A stretch of DNA of 64,000 nucleotides from Xylaria sp. FL1777. Taxonomy: Eukaryota > Ascomycota > Sordariomycetes > Xylariales > Xylariaceae. Location of the stretch: contig MU400516.1 in NCBI GenBank assembly GCA_022578965.1, positions 496,001 through 560,000 of the forward strand, given 5' to 3'. Below, one piece after another: positions 48,264 to 59,207 of this stretch. Both the position numbers and the translations under genes were made by a program. Each line of letters begins with the position of its first letter. The stretch's first letter is position 1. Under the pieces are notes generated by a model, which was not told the DNA's origin, did not search any database, and was given only the letters and a program-made list of their open reading frames with translations.

Positions 48264-48928
48264 ATGCAGCTGTTCAAGTCTATTGCACTTATCGCCTTCT
48301 TGAGCGTTCCATCGCTTGGAGGACTGGTTCGTGTTCCTCAAAGCAACTAGTAAGACCCGGAAACCCCAGAACAACGCTGTCTTATCAATAATTTAATTCT
48401 AACTCATCATCCAGCCCTACCGAAGTCGGGAAATTAGAGGCCCGCGCAAATCCACCTTCCGGTTACGATACTGTGACCATAGGGGAAACGCGGCGAGCGT
48501 TATCCGGCGACACATTGTTTACCAATGGTCTGTCAAGTTGCATAGGGATCGTAATTCGGAACGCCGTCCCGGGGCCGTCCCGAACATTTGACAAGATCTT
48601 AGCCCATATGTCCCCAACCCTCTGCCAGACCGACGAGAACCCTTCAATTGATCAGCAGCTCGCAAACATCTGGCAGCTCTACGATGCGCAACCTTTCCAG
48701 CAGCCGCAGGCAATAGTCGCCTACCCGCCAGCAGGCGACAATGCGGGTCAGAACGCGTTTAACCAATACGTAGTCCAGGGTATGCGGGCGTACGGCAATC
48801 AACGCAACTGTCCGGTTGGGACCATCGAGAGAGACCAGACTTACGTCAACCAAGCCGGAGGCTCTAGGATGTGGATTGATGGGGATCAGAACATATACTG
48901 GAGTCTTTTTAACAATCCTATTGCTTAG
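48264..48928 (+). CDS. secreted protein with CheD/CNF-like LSSC...H pattern (putative deamidase-fold protein)
   Basis: Exon 1 (48264-48349) and exon 2 (48415-48928) flank a 65 bp intron (GTAAGA, branch CTAAC, acceptor CCAG) and give 199 residues. Residues 1-20 form a signal peptide, and LEAR near 37-40 may be a Kex2-like processing site. The mature part begins with GYDTVTIGETRRALSGD. It carries NGLSSCIGIVIRN (Cys71), then KILAHMSP (His93), then two more cysteines (99 and 161), and ends SLFNNPIA. The LSxC strand, followed by a strand ending in an exposed His, is the layout of the CheD and CNF/BLF-type glutamine deamidase fold. I know of no named fungal family that matches, so this is a motif-level inference. 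It may alternatively be an unrelated secreted beta-rich protein. Substrate and role are unknown. Confidence 0.8.
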
Positions 48929-50932
48929 ACGTTGTGAGAGATGCTTTATTGGTCTCTTATCCGCTGTTTCGAGGTGGTTGGCTAGAAATTTTGTCGCGGT
49001 GAGACTTACATGAGCCTCTTGCAGCCCTAGCAGGGTCACATTCCTTACATCACGACTGCGCCCCTGATTTCTATTGGGGGTGGGCTGGTTTGGTTTATAA
49101 GGTCAGATAGATAGGACACTTTCCTTTGATTCTTTCCTTTTGTGTAGATACACTCAATACATATTGGAGAGTCCTCATTACACTGGTACATGGCACGTTC
49201 TACCACAAATTCGTCTCTCTCGTACCTGTAAAAAAGCTTGACTTGAAGATAACCTCTTCCACTGCCACACATATATACACTTGCTCTCTGTTTCTAGGGG
49301 GGAGGTAATTCACATGTAGGCGGGCAACTTGAAGGAAGTTATCAACAATAACATATAAGAAGAAAGCCGTAGCTGAGACCTTGAATTTCTTTTATTTTAT
49401 AAGTTCCCGAGCTGCTGCAGATATCTTCTGAGTCGTGGTAGTGAACCTGCCGTAGAGTGAGGCATTTCGAGATGGGTTTTGGCCACCTACTCTGGGCAAG
49501 GAAATTATATGATTCTAACCAATTTGCCACAACATACCATTAGGAGATCTTCTACCGAGAGAGACATTGATGATAAGTTGGGCATCTACTTTAGGTTGCA
49601 AGGGAAATCACAGTTTATCAACGTTGGGTAATAGCCCTAATAAATTGATATTGTTGGTACAATTCGATTCAACTTTTACGCGACCTCAAGGTTGCTAGAG
49701 TTGTGATAGAATCCCTGAATTCCAATAATTGAAATGGCCGGATTTTGAATGCATTTTGTTGAAGTTCTAGTGAAGTAATAGTCAGAATGATACATCTGCC
49801 AATTAATGATGCCCTTCCTTAGCCACATAACCCGACAACTTATTTCACTTTGTCTTATCCTGGTCACAAGATAATCCAAATGCCTCACTGCTTAAATTTT
49901 ACGCAGCACGGCAAAGCTGAAATAGAACGAACCTTCTTATCGTGCATAATCTGATCCAAGCATGCGTTTCTTGTACTCCATATAAATAATAAGTCGACGT
50001 AAATGCTATGCAATTCCACAATCAGCATTGCCTTATTCGGCGTTGTTCGCTTGTGCCGCAAGCCTATGTCAGGTTTGTAATTAACCAATCTAACCGCTAT
50101 AAGTCTCTTCTGCTTACGATTAACTAGACCTGTGTTCTGCACTACTTACCATTCTCTCATATAATTAACTCGCCATGTGCTTCTTGATGCGCTCTCTTGG
50201 CAATTAAGCCCAGACAGTCACGTAGTGGCGGAGTAGGAGAAGTGCAATGAGTTCGTGGGCTGAATTCCTGGTTCGGGTGACATTCAGTGTTGTCTATAGA
50301 ACGCTTTCCCTTTCGACACCTAAATCCTACGAAGCACTATCTTGTCGTTGGAGGTGTGCCGATGCCGGAATACACGATCCTGGTCAACGATAAGGCCTCC
50401 CTGGGTTGGCCTCGACCTACCTAGGTAGACAAGACCTTTCTATAGTTGCGGAGCCGGAGTGAGGGAGCAATCGCGAACCATGTAGATAGGCAGCAAGGTT
50501 GGTGAGGGATGCACAAAACAAACAACTCCCCTTTCATGTTTTGGTGTTTTGCGACAACGATTAATAGAGGCTACCGTATGAATCTCATTGGCTGGCGACA
50601 CCTTTGTATGAGCCTAACTTAACCAATTGTAGATTATTGTTATCTTGGCCTCGAATTGCAGTGCGTGGTTCTATTTTAAGACCTAACGCTAACCCCAACT
50701 ACTCATAAGAAATAGGAGAAATGGGCTGTTACCATGTGAGTCACCGCTGACAATTGGTCGACTTATATATCCATCCAAAAACACGCTTTCCCTGCTTCTA
50801 AAGACAAAAGAAGTCCAGATAGTCTAGGCTCTCTGCTCAATAAGTATCTGTTACCTTCCATACCTAAGATCTCGGCACGCCTGTGCAACCATAGTCTCTC
50901 ACGTACAAAACTTCCGTCATTGCATATTCACG
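48929..50932. other. intergenic, AT-rich centre
   Basis: No gene was found in these 2.0 kb. 49300-50150 is AT-rich with only short frames. A CTACCTAGGTAG motif occurs near 50418. The last 200 bp are the promoter and leader of the E2-like gene. Confidence 0.55.
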
Positions 50933-52231
50933 ATGAACCCAGCTATAAGAAAACGGGTGTGGAAAGAGATCAACGATGTCAATGCGGATTTCTTCAACCT
51001 TCGAACCGTCATTGCACCAGCCGCGGACGACGATACCTTCTCACAATTCTTTTTCGTCATGTCCCCGAATGACGGCGCTATGGCCCATTTGACGGTCGCT
51101 GGCTGTTTCTACATCCATAATACCTATCCAGAATCGCCGCCCGTTGTACACGTGTATACCTGGACTGGCCGATACAACGTGGATGTTTACAGCGCATATA
51201 GAAGGAAAGCGGGACTCAGTACTGTCTGTTTTGACATTTTGCGCTCTCCGGCCGTTGGGGGTACTTGGAATCGGGAGTATACCATTTCATTGTTGTTCGC
51301 TTCCTTGATGTCAGCACTCGTATCCTTTTATGTACCCCAAATAGACGGTAGTGTAAGAGCCGAATACGTGTCTATGGGAAAGCTACGCGGAATTAAGGAG
51401 GCTGCAAGAGCGACCCATCATAAATACAAACATCTAGTACCTGAGCTTCTTCGTATTCCTCTAGTAGAGGCGACGGCCGTTCCAGCGAAACAGATGGCTT
51501 TCCCTAGCACCATCACGGTCGTGGGTGACTCGCAGACCACCTCAGATCCGATATACCTACAAGACCCGGACCAGTGCACACACACTTTTGCGATGGATCT
51601 ATCGGACCTCCATGCGGATATCGTGTTTTCAGTCATCCTAACCAACTCCAAAACCGACCTCGTAGGACAGGAAAAAAGTACAATCCTGGTGCGAAACGGG
51701 GTGACGGCAACGGCGGCTCGAAAACGCGCCAACGAGAAAACAAATTGGTTTTATCACGGAAAACCTATGAACGACGGGGACATGCGCCTTCACGTGACGA
51801 TCGGGCATGACCAGATGACCTTCGCTTATTACTCGGATGGACGCCGGTACGTCCATGGCGATTGTCCGGTGTCGCGATTGACAGCAAGTCAAATCGGAGA
51901 TGTTCGTGGCGTTCCATTTTATGTTCATATCTACATGAAGAAAAAGAACGGAAATCCGGCGACAGTGACGTTTCTTGATACAGAAGATAAGGGCTATATT
52001 CATAGTATGAGGGACCAGGTGGACGTCAAGGATGAGGGTAGCGATGATAACTTTGGGTTTGAATTCGTAACCGCCTCAGAAGTTGCCGAAGCCATTGAGC
52101 AATGTGAAGAACACGAAAGTATCCTGGGACAATTAGGCAAACTCTCGCTGAGTGATAAGGAAGTAGGAGTTGCTGGAACGAGTGTTGATAACGAAGCTTC
52201 AACAGACAAGATCAAATCGAATAATACTTAG
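50933..52231 (+). CDS. E2-like (UBC-fold) protein fused to an uncharacterised C-terminal domain
   Basis: A single exon encodes 432 residues. Residues of about 1-135 follow the ubiquitin-conjugating (E2) layout. RKRVWKEIND forms helix 1, and GCFYIHNTYPESPPVVHVYT matches the E2 stretch GxFxLxIxFPxxYPFxPPxVxF. STVCFDILRSP matches the hxhCLDIL catalytic loop, with Cys99 in the active-cysteine place, and NREYTISLLFASLMSAL gives the following helix. The usual HPN triad before the cysteine is absent (the region reads RYNVDVYSAYRRK). A second domain follows at about residues 190-355, beta-rich by look (TFAMDLSDLHADIVFSVILT, VPFYVHIYMKKKNG), and then an acidic tail. The presence of Cys without HPN leaves activity open. 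It may be a ubiquitin-like conjugating enzyme, or an inactive UEV-type adaptor that kept the cysteine by chance. Confidence 0.75.
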   Translation: MNPAIRKRVWKEINDVNADFFNLRTVIAPAADDDTFSQFFFVMSPNDGAMAHLTVAGCFYIHNTYPESPPVVHVYTWTGRYNVDVYSAYRRKAGLSTVCFDILRSPAVGGTWNREYTISLLFASLMSALVSFYVPQIDGSVRAEYVSMGKLRGIKEAARATHHKYKHLVPELLRIPLVEATAVPAKQMAFPSTITVVGDSQTTSDPIYLQDPDQCTHTFAMDLSDLHADIVFSVILTNSKTDLVGQEKSTILVRNGVTATAARKRANEKTNWFYHGKPMNDGDMRLHVTIGHDQMTFAYYSDGRRYVHGDCPVSRLTASQIGDVRGVPFYVHIYMKKKNGNPATVTFLDTEDKGYIHSMRDQVDVKDEGSDDNFGFEFVTASEVAEAIEQCEEHESILGQLGKLSLSDKEVGVAGTSVDNEASTDKIKSNNT

Positions 52232-52764
52232 AGTCATTGTCATACCACTATTGTCACACCATTATTACCAGCTAATCAGAGTTCATTAACTTATAGACCC
52301 GTCTAACTAGCAAGTTTTATAACTGAACGTATAGGAGAAACGATATTGAGATAGCCTTAAGTCCTAATCTCCGTATTATTCATAATTGGCGTCCCTCAAG
52401 CTCGGCGCCAGGCATGCAGATAAGCTACTGTTCGCGTACATATGTAGTATAACACAATCATTACGCTCTTGAAAATCGGCAATGTTTAAATGAATTTTCT
52501 ATACCTAACTTCTCAAAGGACGAACTATAGGGATACAATAAGACTTCTATTGTTACGCGAAGACTCTGAATGCCTTCAAACTATTCCAGGCCATATAATA
52601 CACAATCTAGAGTCTCTTTGTTCAGGCAGGTGGTGTGCTAGTCGGTAGCATGCCTGCTCTTATGTGAATGAGATCGGTGCTAGAAAAAAAAAAAAAGGAC
52701 TCGAGCTTAGTTCTGCAAGAGTGGCGGCGAAAAAGAAGTAAAGATCCTCCAAAGGCCGTATACA
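52232..52764. other. intergenic, convergent gene ends
   Basis: Contains the 3' flanks of the E2-like gene and the SDR gene and an A-run near 52684. No gene was seen. Confidence 0.6.
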
Positions 52765-53856
52765 TCACGTCTTCATCGACTCAATCTTCTCGCGAGCACC
52801 TGCAAATTCAAACTCGGCCAACGTTTCCTCCCAGACTCGCTGGGTTACATTCTTGCCTTCAGCGGTGTACAAGAGAGGTGGAAATCTGACAGACTACGTT
52901 AGGAAGTCAATTAATGGCGTAGGGAGGATGCTGACTTACGGGTGAGCTTTCCAGCTCATAAGGAAACAGCCGTGGGATTCCTTTCCTTTGTTGACCACAG
53001 CATCAACCAAGCACGAAGCGCCAACTTTAGGGGTACGTCCCGCGATGTACCCGAATAGGGAAAAGAGTGTTTTGGCTACGACAGAGCTATTAAGGTCGCG
53101 GGCAAAGTCGGTACCGCGGACGAAGGCAGGATCGGCGATGTTGACGACGACGTCGTCGGCGGATACGTAGTCAACTAGCTTCCAGAGGAACATCTGCACC
53201 AGTACCTTGGTTACTCGATAGCTGTCGCCCCGGTCGAAATTTTCCGGGACATCAAGAGCCGGGAAAAGGGGGATCTTGTCTCTGTGATTGAACTTGACGT
53301 CCAGTGTCAACGCGGCGCCTGTGATGGTAACATGGGCCGGGTGTCCAGCAGTACGCTTGGCTTTGAGCAGCGGGAGGAGGAGGACAAGTAGGAAGATTGT
53401 CGAAAGGTAATTGACCTGAAAGCTCTCTTCGTGGCCGGTGTTATCAACTTTGTGGTACTCGAATCGGCCGAGACCAGCATTAAGTATGACTATATCAATA
53501 CGACTGAGCTCTGCATCTGCCTTTTTAGCAAAGGCTTGGACAGAGTCGTATGAGCATAAGTCCAGAGCCCAAACATCAATCTTCGCATTGGGGTATTTTG
53601 CTTGCATTTGCAACGCAGCACGTTGACCTTTCTCCAGTGAGCGAACAGCCACAATTAAATGTGATAGCTTTAAGCCCAAGAGTTGGAGGGCGGCTTCATA
53701 GCCCAGACCGACATTGCTTCCAGTTACAATGGCTGTCTGTCCTGTAAGATTCTTGTCCTTCCCAGGCCATTGAGGCTTGGCTCGGAATTGGTTGTTGACG
53801 AATACATTGGGGAAAAAAGGAACCTGTGAGGGTTCTAGGTCTCGAGAGCCGGTCAT
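52765..53856 (-). CDS. short-chain dehydrogenase/reductase (SDR), with unusual catalytic Ser position
   Basis: Exons 53856-52940 and 52885-52765, separated by a 54 bp intron (GTAAGT...GTCAG), give 345 residues. The second exon supplies the family C-terminus (PFPPLLYTAEGKNVTQRVWE). The frame is open upstream of 53856 without another ATG, so MTGSRDLEPSQVPF is taken as the start. A Rossmann fold begins at TAIVTGSNVGLGYEAALQL (TGxxxGxG), followed by DLCSYDSV, ILNAGLG (the NAG motif) and the YxxxK of DSYRVTKVLVQ. Where relatives have a VSS-type catalytic serine, this protein has HVTITGAALTL, with no serine at that place. The family oxidises or reduces alcohols, ketones or retinol-like substrates with NAD(P). 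The absent serine makes weak or altered activity possible. Confidence 0.9.
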
Positions 53857-54676
53857 GAATGCAACCGATATCGAAGATAACTGCAGGGGGTTGTGAAGGA
53901 GAAGTCTATCGAGCAACAAGAAACAGAGATAAATTAATATGATGTGACTAGGTTTACGAAAGTCTAGTAGCAATGATAAAGATGCCCGAGACACGGGCTC
54001 TTGATACAAATATATATAGTTGTGAGCTTACACACTTACACAGAACATTCTGATATGCCGTCTAGGTTGATCACGAATCTAGACAGGAGAGGCAAAGCAG
54101 CTACGAGTCTACCCTGCATGATGTGTTCAAGGATTTAGAGGGCTTATGATGCACTCCGTATTTGAGGAATCAGGTAGATATTCTGTAAGTGGAAAACAAT
54201 ATTCGTGGGTCTGTCTCCGGACAGGGACCAGAGCAAGGGACTAGTCCTGGAACGGGTAGTAATATCAGCAGACTCATGACGGTCCTCATTTATGTAGCCC
54301 AATCGGCAGAGACTTCCTGGGGCATCAGTTCCCACTTACCTAAAAGAGCTTACAATACAAGCGGAGTAGGCAGGGTAATTGAAGCAAGATAACTAAACTT
54401 AGACATCTCACTGTAAATAATGCGCCGGGCCGTGTTTTTTTCTGTCTATAATATCTATTAACGCATCAGTGAAGACATGTATCTAGTAGCTATATTTTTT
54501 TTACTTCCATTCCATGCATCGCCAGCTCATTTTCTACGAGATTTCAGGCGCATAAGAAAATGCACAGAGTCTAATTTCGAAACCTCCTGTCGTTCATTAC
54601 AATCCACTGATTGGCGACTCGATACCAAATGTATAAGCCGGACTTGAGGTATCTCATCTCATCATCATACGACCCC
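53857..54676. other. intergenic
   Basis: Upstream region of the SDR gene and 3' flank of GMP synthase (both on the minus strand). No gene was found. Confidence 0.6.
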
Positions 54677-57452
54677 TTATTCCAACTCAATGGTTCCTGT
54701 TGAGAGTTAGAAGTTGAAATATCAACTCTAACAGGGATAATAGCAACTTACCAGGAGGCTTTGAGGTGTAGTCGTACACCACTCGAGTAATTCCATCAAC
54801 CTCGTTAACGATTCTACGGCAGATATTTTTAAGGAGCTGGAATGGAAACTCAAATGGTTCGGCGGACATGAAATCTACACTAGTAACAGCCCTTAGGATG
54901 CAGATCATGCCATAAACGCGGGTGTCACCCATTACTCCCACAGCTATCAGAGAACGTTGTGTCAGCAACTGAATTTAGGACATGAGGACTAGATGAGAGG
55001 GGGAAGGGATACGAGTTCTAATAGTGACCGAGATTAATACATACCTCTATTAGTATCGAGAGCTGCGTAAGCTTGAGACATCTGTTCATAAGTCAGCGGT
55101 GACAGTTCCAGGAAGCCTGGTGACACAAACCTGATCATAGATGCCAGCCTCTTTGATCATGGAAATGAAAATATGATCAGCTTTCCTGACAATTTCGACG
55201 TTTTCACGAGTCACCTCGCCAAGGATCCTGATAGCAATGCCTGGTCCTGGGAATGGGTGGCGCATAACAAGGTCTTCGTGAATGCCGAGTTGGCGACCGA
55301 ACGCACGAACTTCGTCCTTGAAGAGCTGAGGATTTAAGTCAGTGGAAGCCTGGAAATATGCGCCTCTCCGATATCAATAACGCACCTCTCTGAGAGGCTC
55401 AATCAACTTGAGCTGCGCTTGCTGTTATCTATGTCAGTAGCCATGTTATCAAGATACCCATCCAATCTCACTCACGCCGTTCATCCTAGCATCGAGTTAG
55501 TTTATAAATTCTAGAAGAAAAGGACAACAATTTACATTCTGGCTGGAAGACCACCAACATTGTGATGCGCTATGAAAGTTGTTAGTATGATCCAAACCGT
55601 CAGGACCCTTGTTTCGTGTTTCTCTCGCCAATAGTCATGGTAAGTAAGTCAAGTATTACGTTGGTTTTGACGTACACTTGATAGTAGCCGAAGGGCCTTT
55701 GAAGCTTAACGACTCGATTAAGTCGGCATAGAGTGTTCCCTGAAGGAACCACTCCACTTTACCAGCAAGGGGGGTTTCCTTCGCCCCTTCTTCGATGCGA
55801 ATTGCCTCTTTCTCGAATAAATCAATGACTATCTGGGTTAGTATTGCGCGAAAAAGTTTATTTAGACACCCCCTGAAAATAATATGGCAGACTTACAAGT
55901 TTCTCCAATGATCTTGCGCTTTTTTTCTGGTTCCAAGACGCCTGCAAGGCGGCTGAAGAACAAGTCTGCCCCGTCAACAATCGTTAGGTTGATACCGAGA
56001 TGTTCTTTGAGTGTTTCCTTGACCTGCTGGCATTCATTAAGTCGCATTAATCCTACGCAGAGCGTGTCAGTTGTCCATGCGTGCAGCGAGGTACTTTAAG
56101 CACTAACCAGTGTCCACAAGAATCGCGTGGAACCGGTCGCCTCGAAAAGAACGAGTTAGTTTTATGAAACCTGACGATCTTAGACTTTTGGATCAAGCAG
56201 GGGAGAATACCAATAGCTTCCTTCATCAATCGAGCTGCCACTGTACTGTCAACACCTCCGGAGACCGCCCCGATCTATCCCACAGGAATTAGATTGACAA
56301 CCGCATTAAGCAGTACATGATGTGGGCAGTTCAGCTTACAACTTGGGCCTTGTCGCCAACTAATTTGCGAATTCTGACGATCTCCCTCTCGGTGAAGTTC
56401 CCCATCTCCCAGTTAGGTCGAGCTCCGCAAATCTTGATAGCAAAATTGGCGAGTATATCTGTACCCCGATTCGTATGCGAGATCTCAGGATGCAACTGAA
56501 TTCCTGGAAAGAGGTACAAGTCAGTAGACCGTCAAATGTCAGATACAGTAAACGAAAAACCAACCAAATATGGGCTTAGACTGGTGGGCAATGCCGGCGT
56601 ATGCTGTGTTTTTGGTACTCGCGATTGTGACGAAACCATCGGGTAGGTGCACAAGCTTGTCGAAATGGCTCATGAAGACTATTCGAAGGTTAGAGTCAAA
56701 TATTCTCGGCATTGTTTAGATGATAAAACTTTATCATGTCACCAAATCTGTCTTACCATGGAGGGTGTCTCCGAAGCCTTCAAACAGGCGGTCGGCATTG
56801 GAGCTGCCAACCTTGTGTATTGTAAGATCGGTTTCGCCATACTCGCGAGCCTCGCCCCGAGCAACATTTTTGTCGTTGATTAGCCAGGCAAGCAATTGAC
56901 ACCCGTAACATATTCCACTATCACCGTGGGTTAATTACGGCTTGAGTTTCTGCATGGAATAGAAGGGACCGCCTACAGAATTGGAATCCCCAAATCGAAG
57001 ATGGCAGGATCAACGCCTGGGCCGATTCAGCATTTTCTCTACGAAATACAGGAACCGCATGAAGTCTTACCAGGAGCTCCTTCATCATAGACAGAAGATG
57101 GCCCTTATCACAAGGTCAGGGATATACAGTCACGATGATTGCCTGGGTGGGCAACATGAAGTGGTATAATACAAACCTCCGCTCAAAACAATACCAACAG
57201 GAGTCCAATCCAAGTCAGCCAGCTTAGTGGTGCACGGCAGCATCTCAGCATATACATTGAGTGATCTCAGTCGCCGAAGAATGAGATGGCTTGTCTGGCT
57301 ACCGAAGTCTAGCACCAAGACGGTCTACGGAACAATACCCCAGCGTCAGCACGCACGATGCCTTGCTTGTCTATAATTGAAGACGGATAGATGGGCTGAC
57401 TTACATCGAAGGTGCTGTGAGGTGCGGCAGCCACTGCAGTGATGTCGGCCAT
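54677..57452 (-). CDS. GUA1: GMP synthase (glutamine-hydrolysing)
   Basis: Eighteen exons on the minus strand join in frame to 545 residues: 57452-57405, 57324-57177, 57103-57071, 57016-56977, 56917-56757, 56678-56565, 56503-56340, 56274-56211, 56140-56108, 56052-55897, 55828-55676, 55569-55536, 55485-55476, 55421-55386, 55325-55131, 55081-55045, 54943-54752 and 54696-54677. The N-terminal class I glutamine amidotransferase has GICYGCQ (nucleophile Cys93) and LHPEISHT (His186, Glu188). The ATP-pyrophosphatase domain has AVSGGVDST (241-247). The dimerisation end has SHHNVGGLP and [11 protein letters not shown]. The enzyme converts XMP to GMP in purine synthesis. The intron number is high, one exon is 10 nt, and the acceptor before 56140 reads GAG instead of YAG. 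All catalytic parts are intact. Confidence 0.96.
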
Positions 57453-59207
57453 TTTGACCTAATTGCCTATTATAGTTACCTGGCTGGTAGAAATTGGATA
57501 AGCTATAAGCAACGATCTTAAGGCTCGATGTTGAGGTGCGGACGAGATGATAGTCATAGAGCTTGCTGGCGTCAATAGTTAAGGGAGAAAAATAATATAC
57601 CTGAAGAAAACCACCGAACACGGAGCTCTCTAGCTGATAGCGCGTCAAGTGAGTCAAAGAAAAGGCTGCAGTGAATTGGTACCCATGTAGATACTAGATA
57701 GCTGGAGATATCACTCAAGTCAAGTCAGGATAGGAAAAAAAAAAAACTGAAGAGGCCCATGGTGGGGTGCTCAGCCAAATGGCGGGGCAATCAATGGACC
57801 CCTCCATACCTATATCCAACGCTAATGGTGGGCGGGTGGATCATCTGGTGAAATTGTACCCACAGTACTGTATGTGTGGCAGCCACTTGTGGCTAGGGTG
57901 GGCAAGCCACACATGAGAAAATGCTTAAATACCAGTGATCTGGAAACCAGGTTTTAGCCTCGGCAGTGTGTACCGACATCAACCTACGTCATGTAGGTTA
58001 GAAAGCAAAAATTCAATAGGCCCAACTTATTTTGGCATAAGCGAGCTGCTACTATTAACTGAGTGAGTGGATTAAGCATTTATAGCATCGGCTCAGGATG
58101 GTAATTTCGATTCAGCAACCCAATTTTGTCGCAGATTAGGATCTTTCACCCGATAAATCCCCTGAAGCCCTCATGCTCTGGGTTTCAATTAGAAGGCAAT
58201 AGTATCCCCAATGTACATAAAGCCTCCTAATCTTTAACTCGGTACCTGAGTTTAAAGTGTGCTGTGGCCCCCGTCTAGCACTATGGCCTGAGTAGCTCTC
58301 CTTAGTCAGGCATCTAGGTTCAGCCTACATCTCAGCTAATGAGCATTGTCAAGGAGAAATTCAAGGAAGCATATTCATTGAGGGATAGATGGAGGAATCG
58401 GCATGCATAGATATTGGAGAGGTGGCGCTCACTACGCAGTACATGGTGGAGAAGCCAAGATATGCGTGCGTCTGTGATACGGTGATATCAGTGAGAAGAG
58501 TCTTTTCCACGAGCAGTGAGTTCCTCTGTTATCCACGCTCAGCATCTGGAGATCTGGCATCTGAGAGATTCTGGCAGAACCAGTAAGAATATTGGTAAAG
58601 AACAGAGCTATGGAAAACTAGGACAGAGTATAGTTCGTCAGTGTAAATTATAGAGGTTGCCTTTCAGCCTTTAGTTCTGGAGGCAATGTCGGAAGCATAT
58701 ACCGATATACCTGCATCCTATCCCCGCGTATACGAGTTCGAATTAAGCCCCTAAGCCCTGCACCAACCGGGAGATCTGCACTTTAAATTGGTCAGACCCA
58801 ATCACGAGCGCGGTATTTCCCACGTTCTCTGTTCTAGAATAGCGACATAGAGTTGCTATATCAGACACATGGACATATACATTGGAGTACCTACTTGGGG
58901 CCTCATGCAGGTTCCGATGTGACAGAGTTCCTCTTGTCATCTTGTACCATTCCACGCACACGTGATATTCAATTCTAAGGTGAGACACTGTCAATTATCA
59001 TCTTTCCCCCCACGACTTGATGTTACCTAACATAGGCTGCGGGGGTCGTCGAAGTGAGTATAAATGGGATATGTTCTTGTCAAGATTGTGTGCACGACCA
59101 TATCCTCAAAGTTTTTACCCTATCTAATAAGTCTACCTCGAGCGAGTGAAATCAGTATTATTTTCAATTCATCCTAGTTTGGAGCCTGAGAAGCTAGAGA
59201 GGGAAAA
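57453..59207. other. intergenic, divergent promoters
   Basis: Divergent upstream regions of GMP synthase and the PhoD-type gene. It holds an A-run near 57736 and no gene. A plus-strand frame at 58389-58586 has no recognisable content. Confidence 0.55.

Noticed and set aside
53857..54009. Hydrophobic in-frame extension upstream of the SDR start (LIYLCFLLLDRLLL)
   Set aside because: There is no ATG in this extension, and the family N-terminus fits MTGSRD at 53856.
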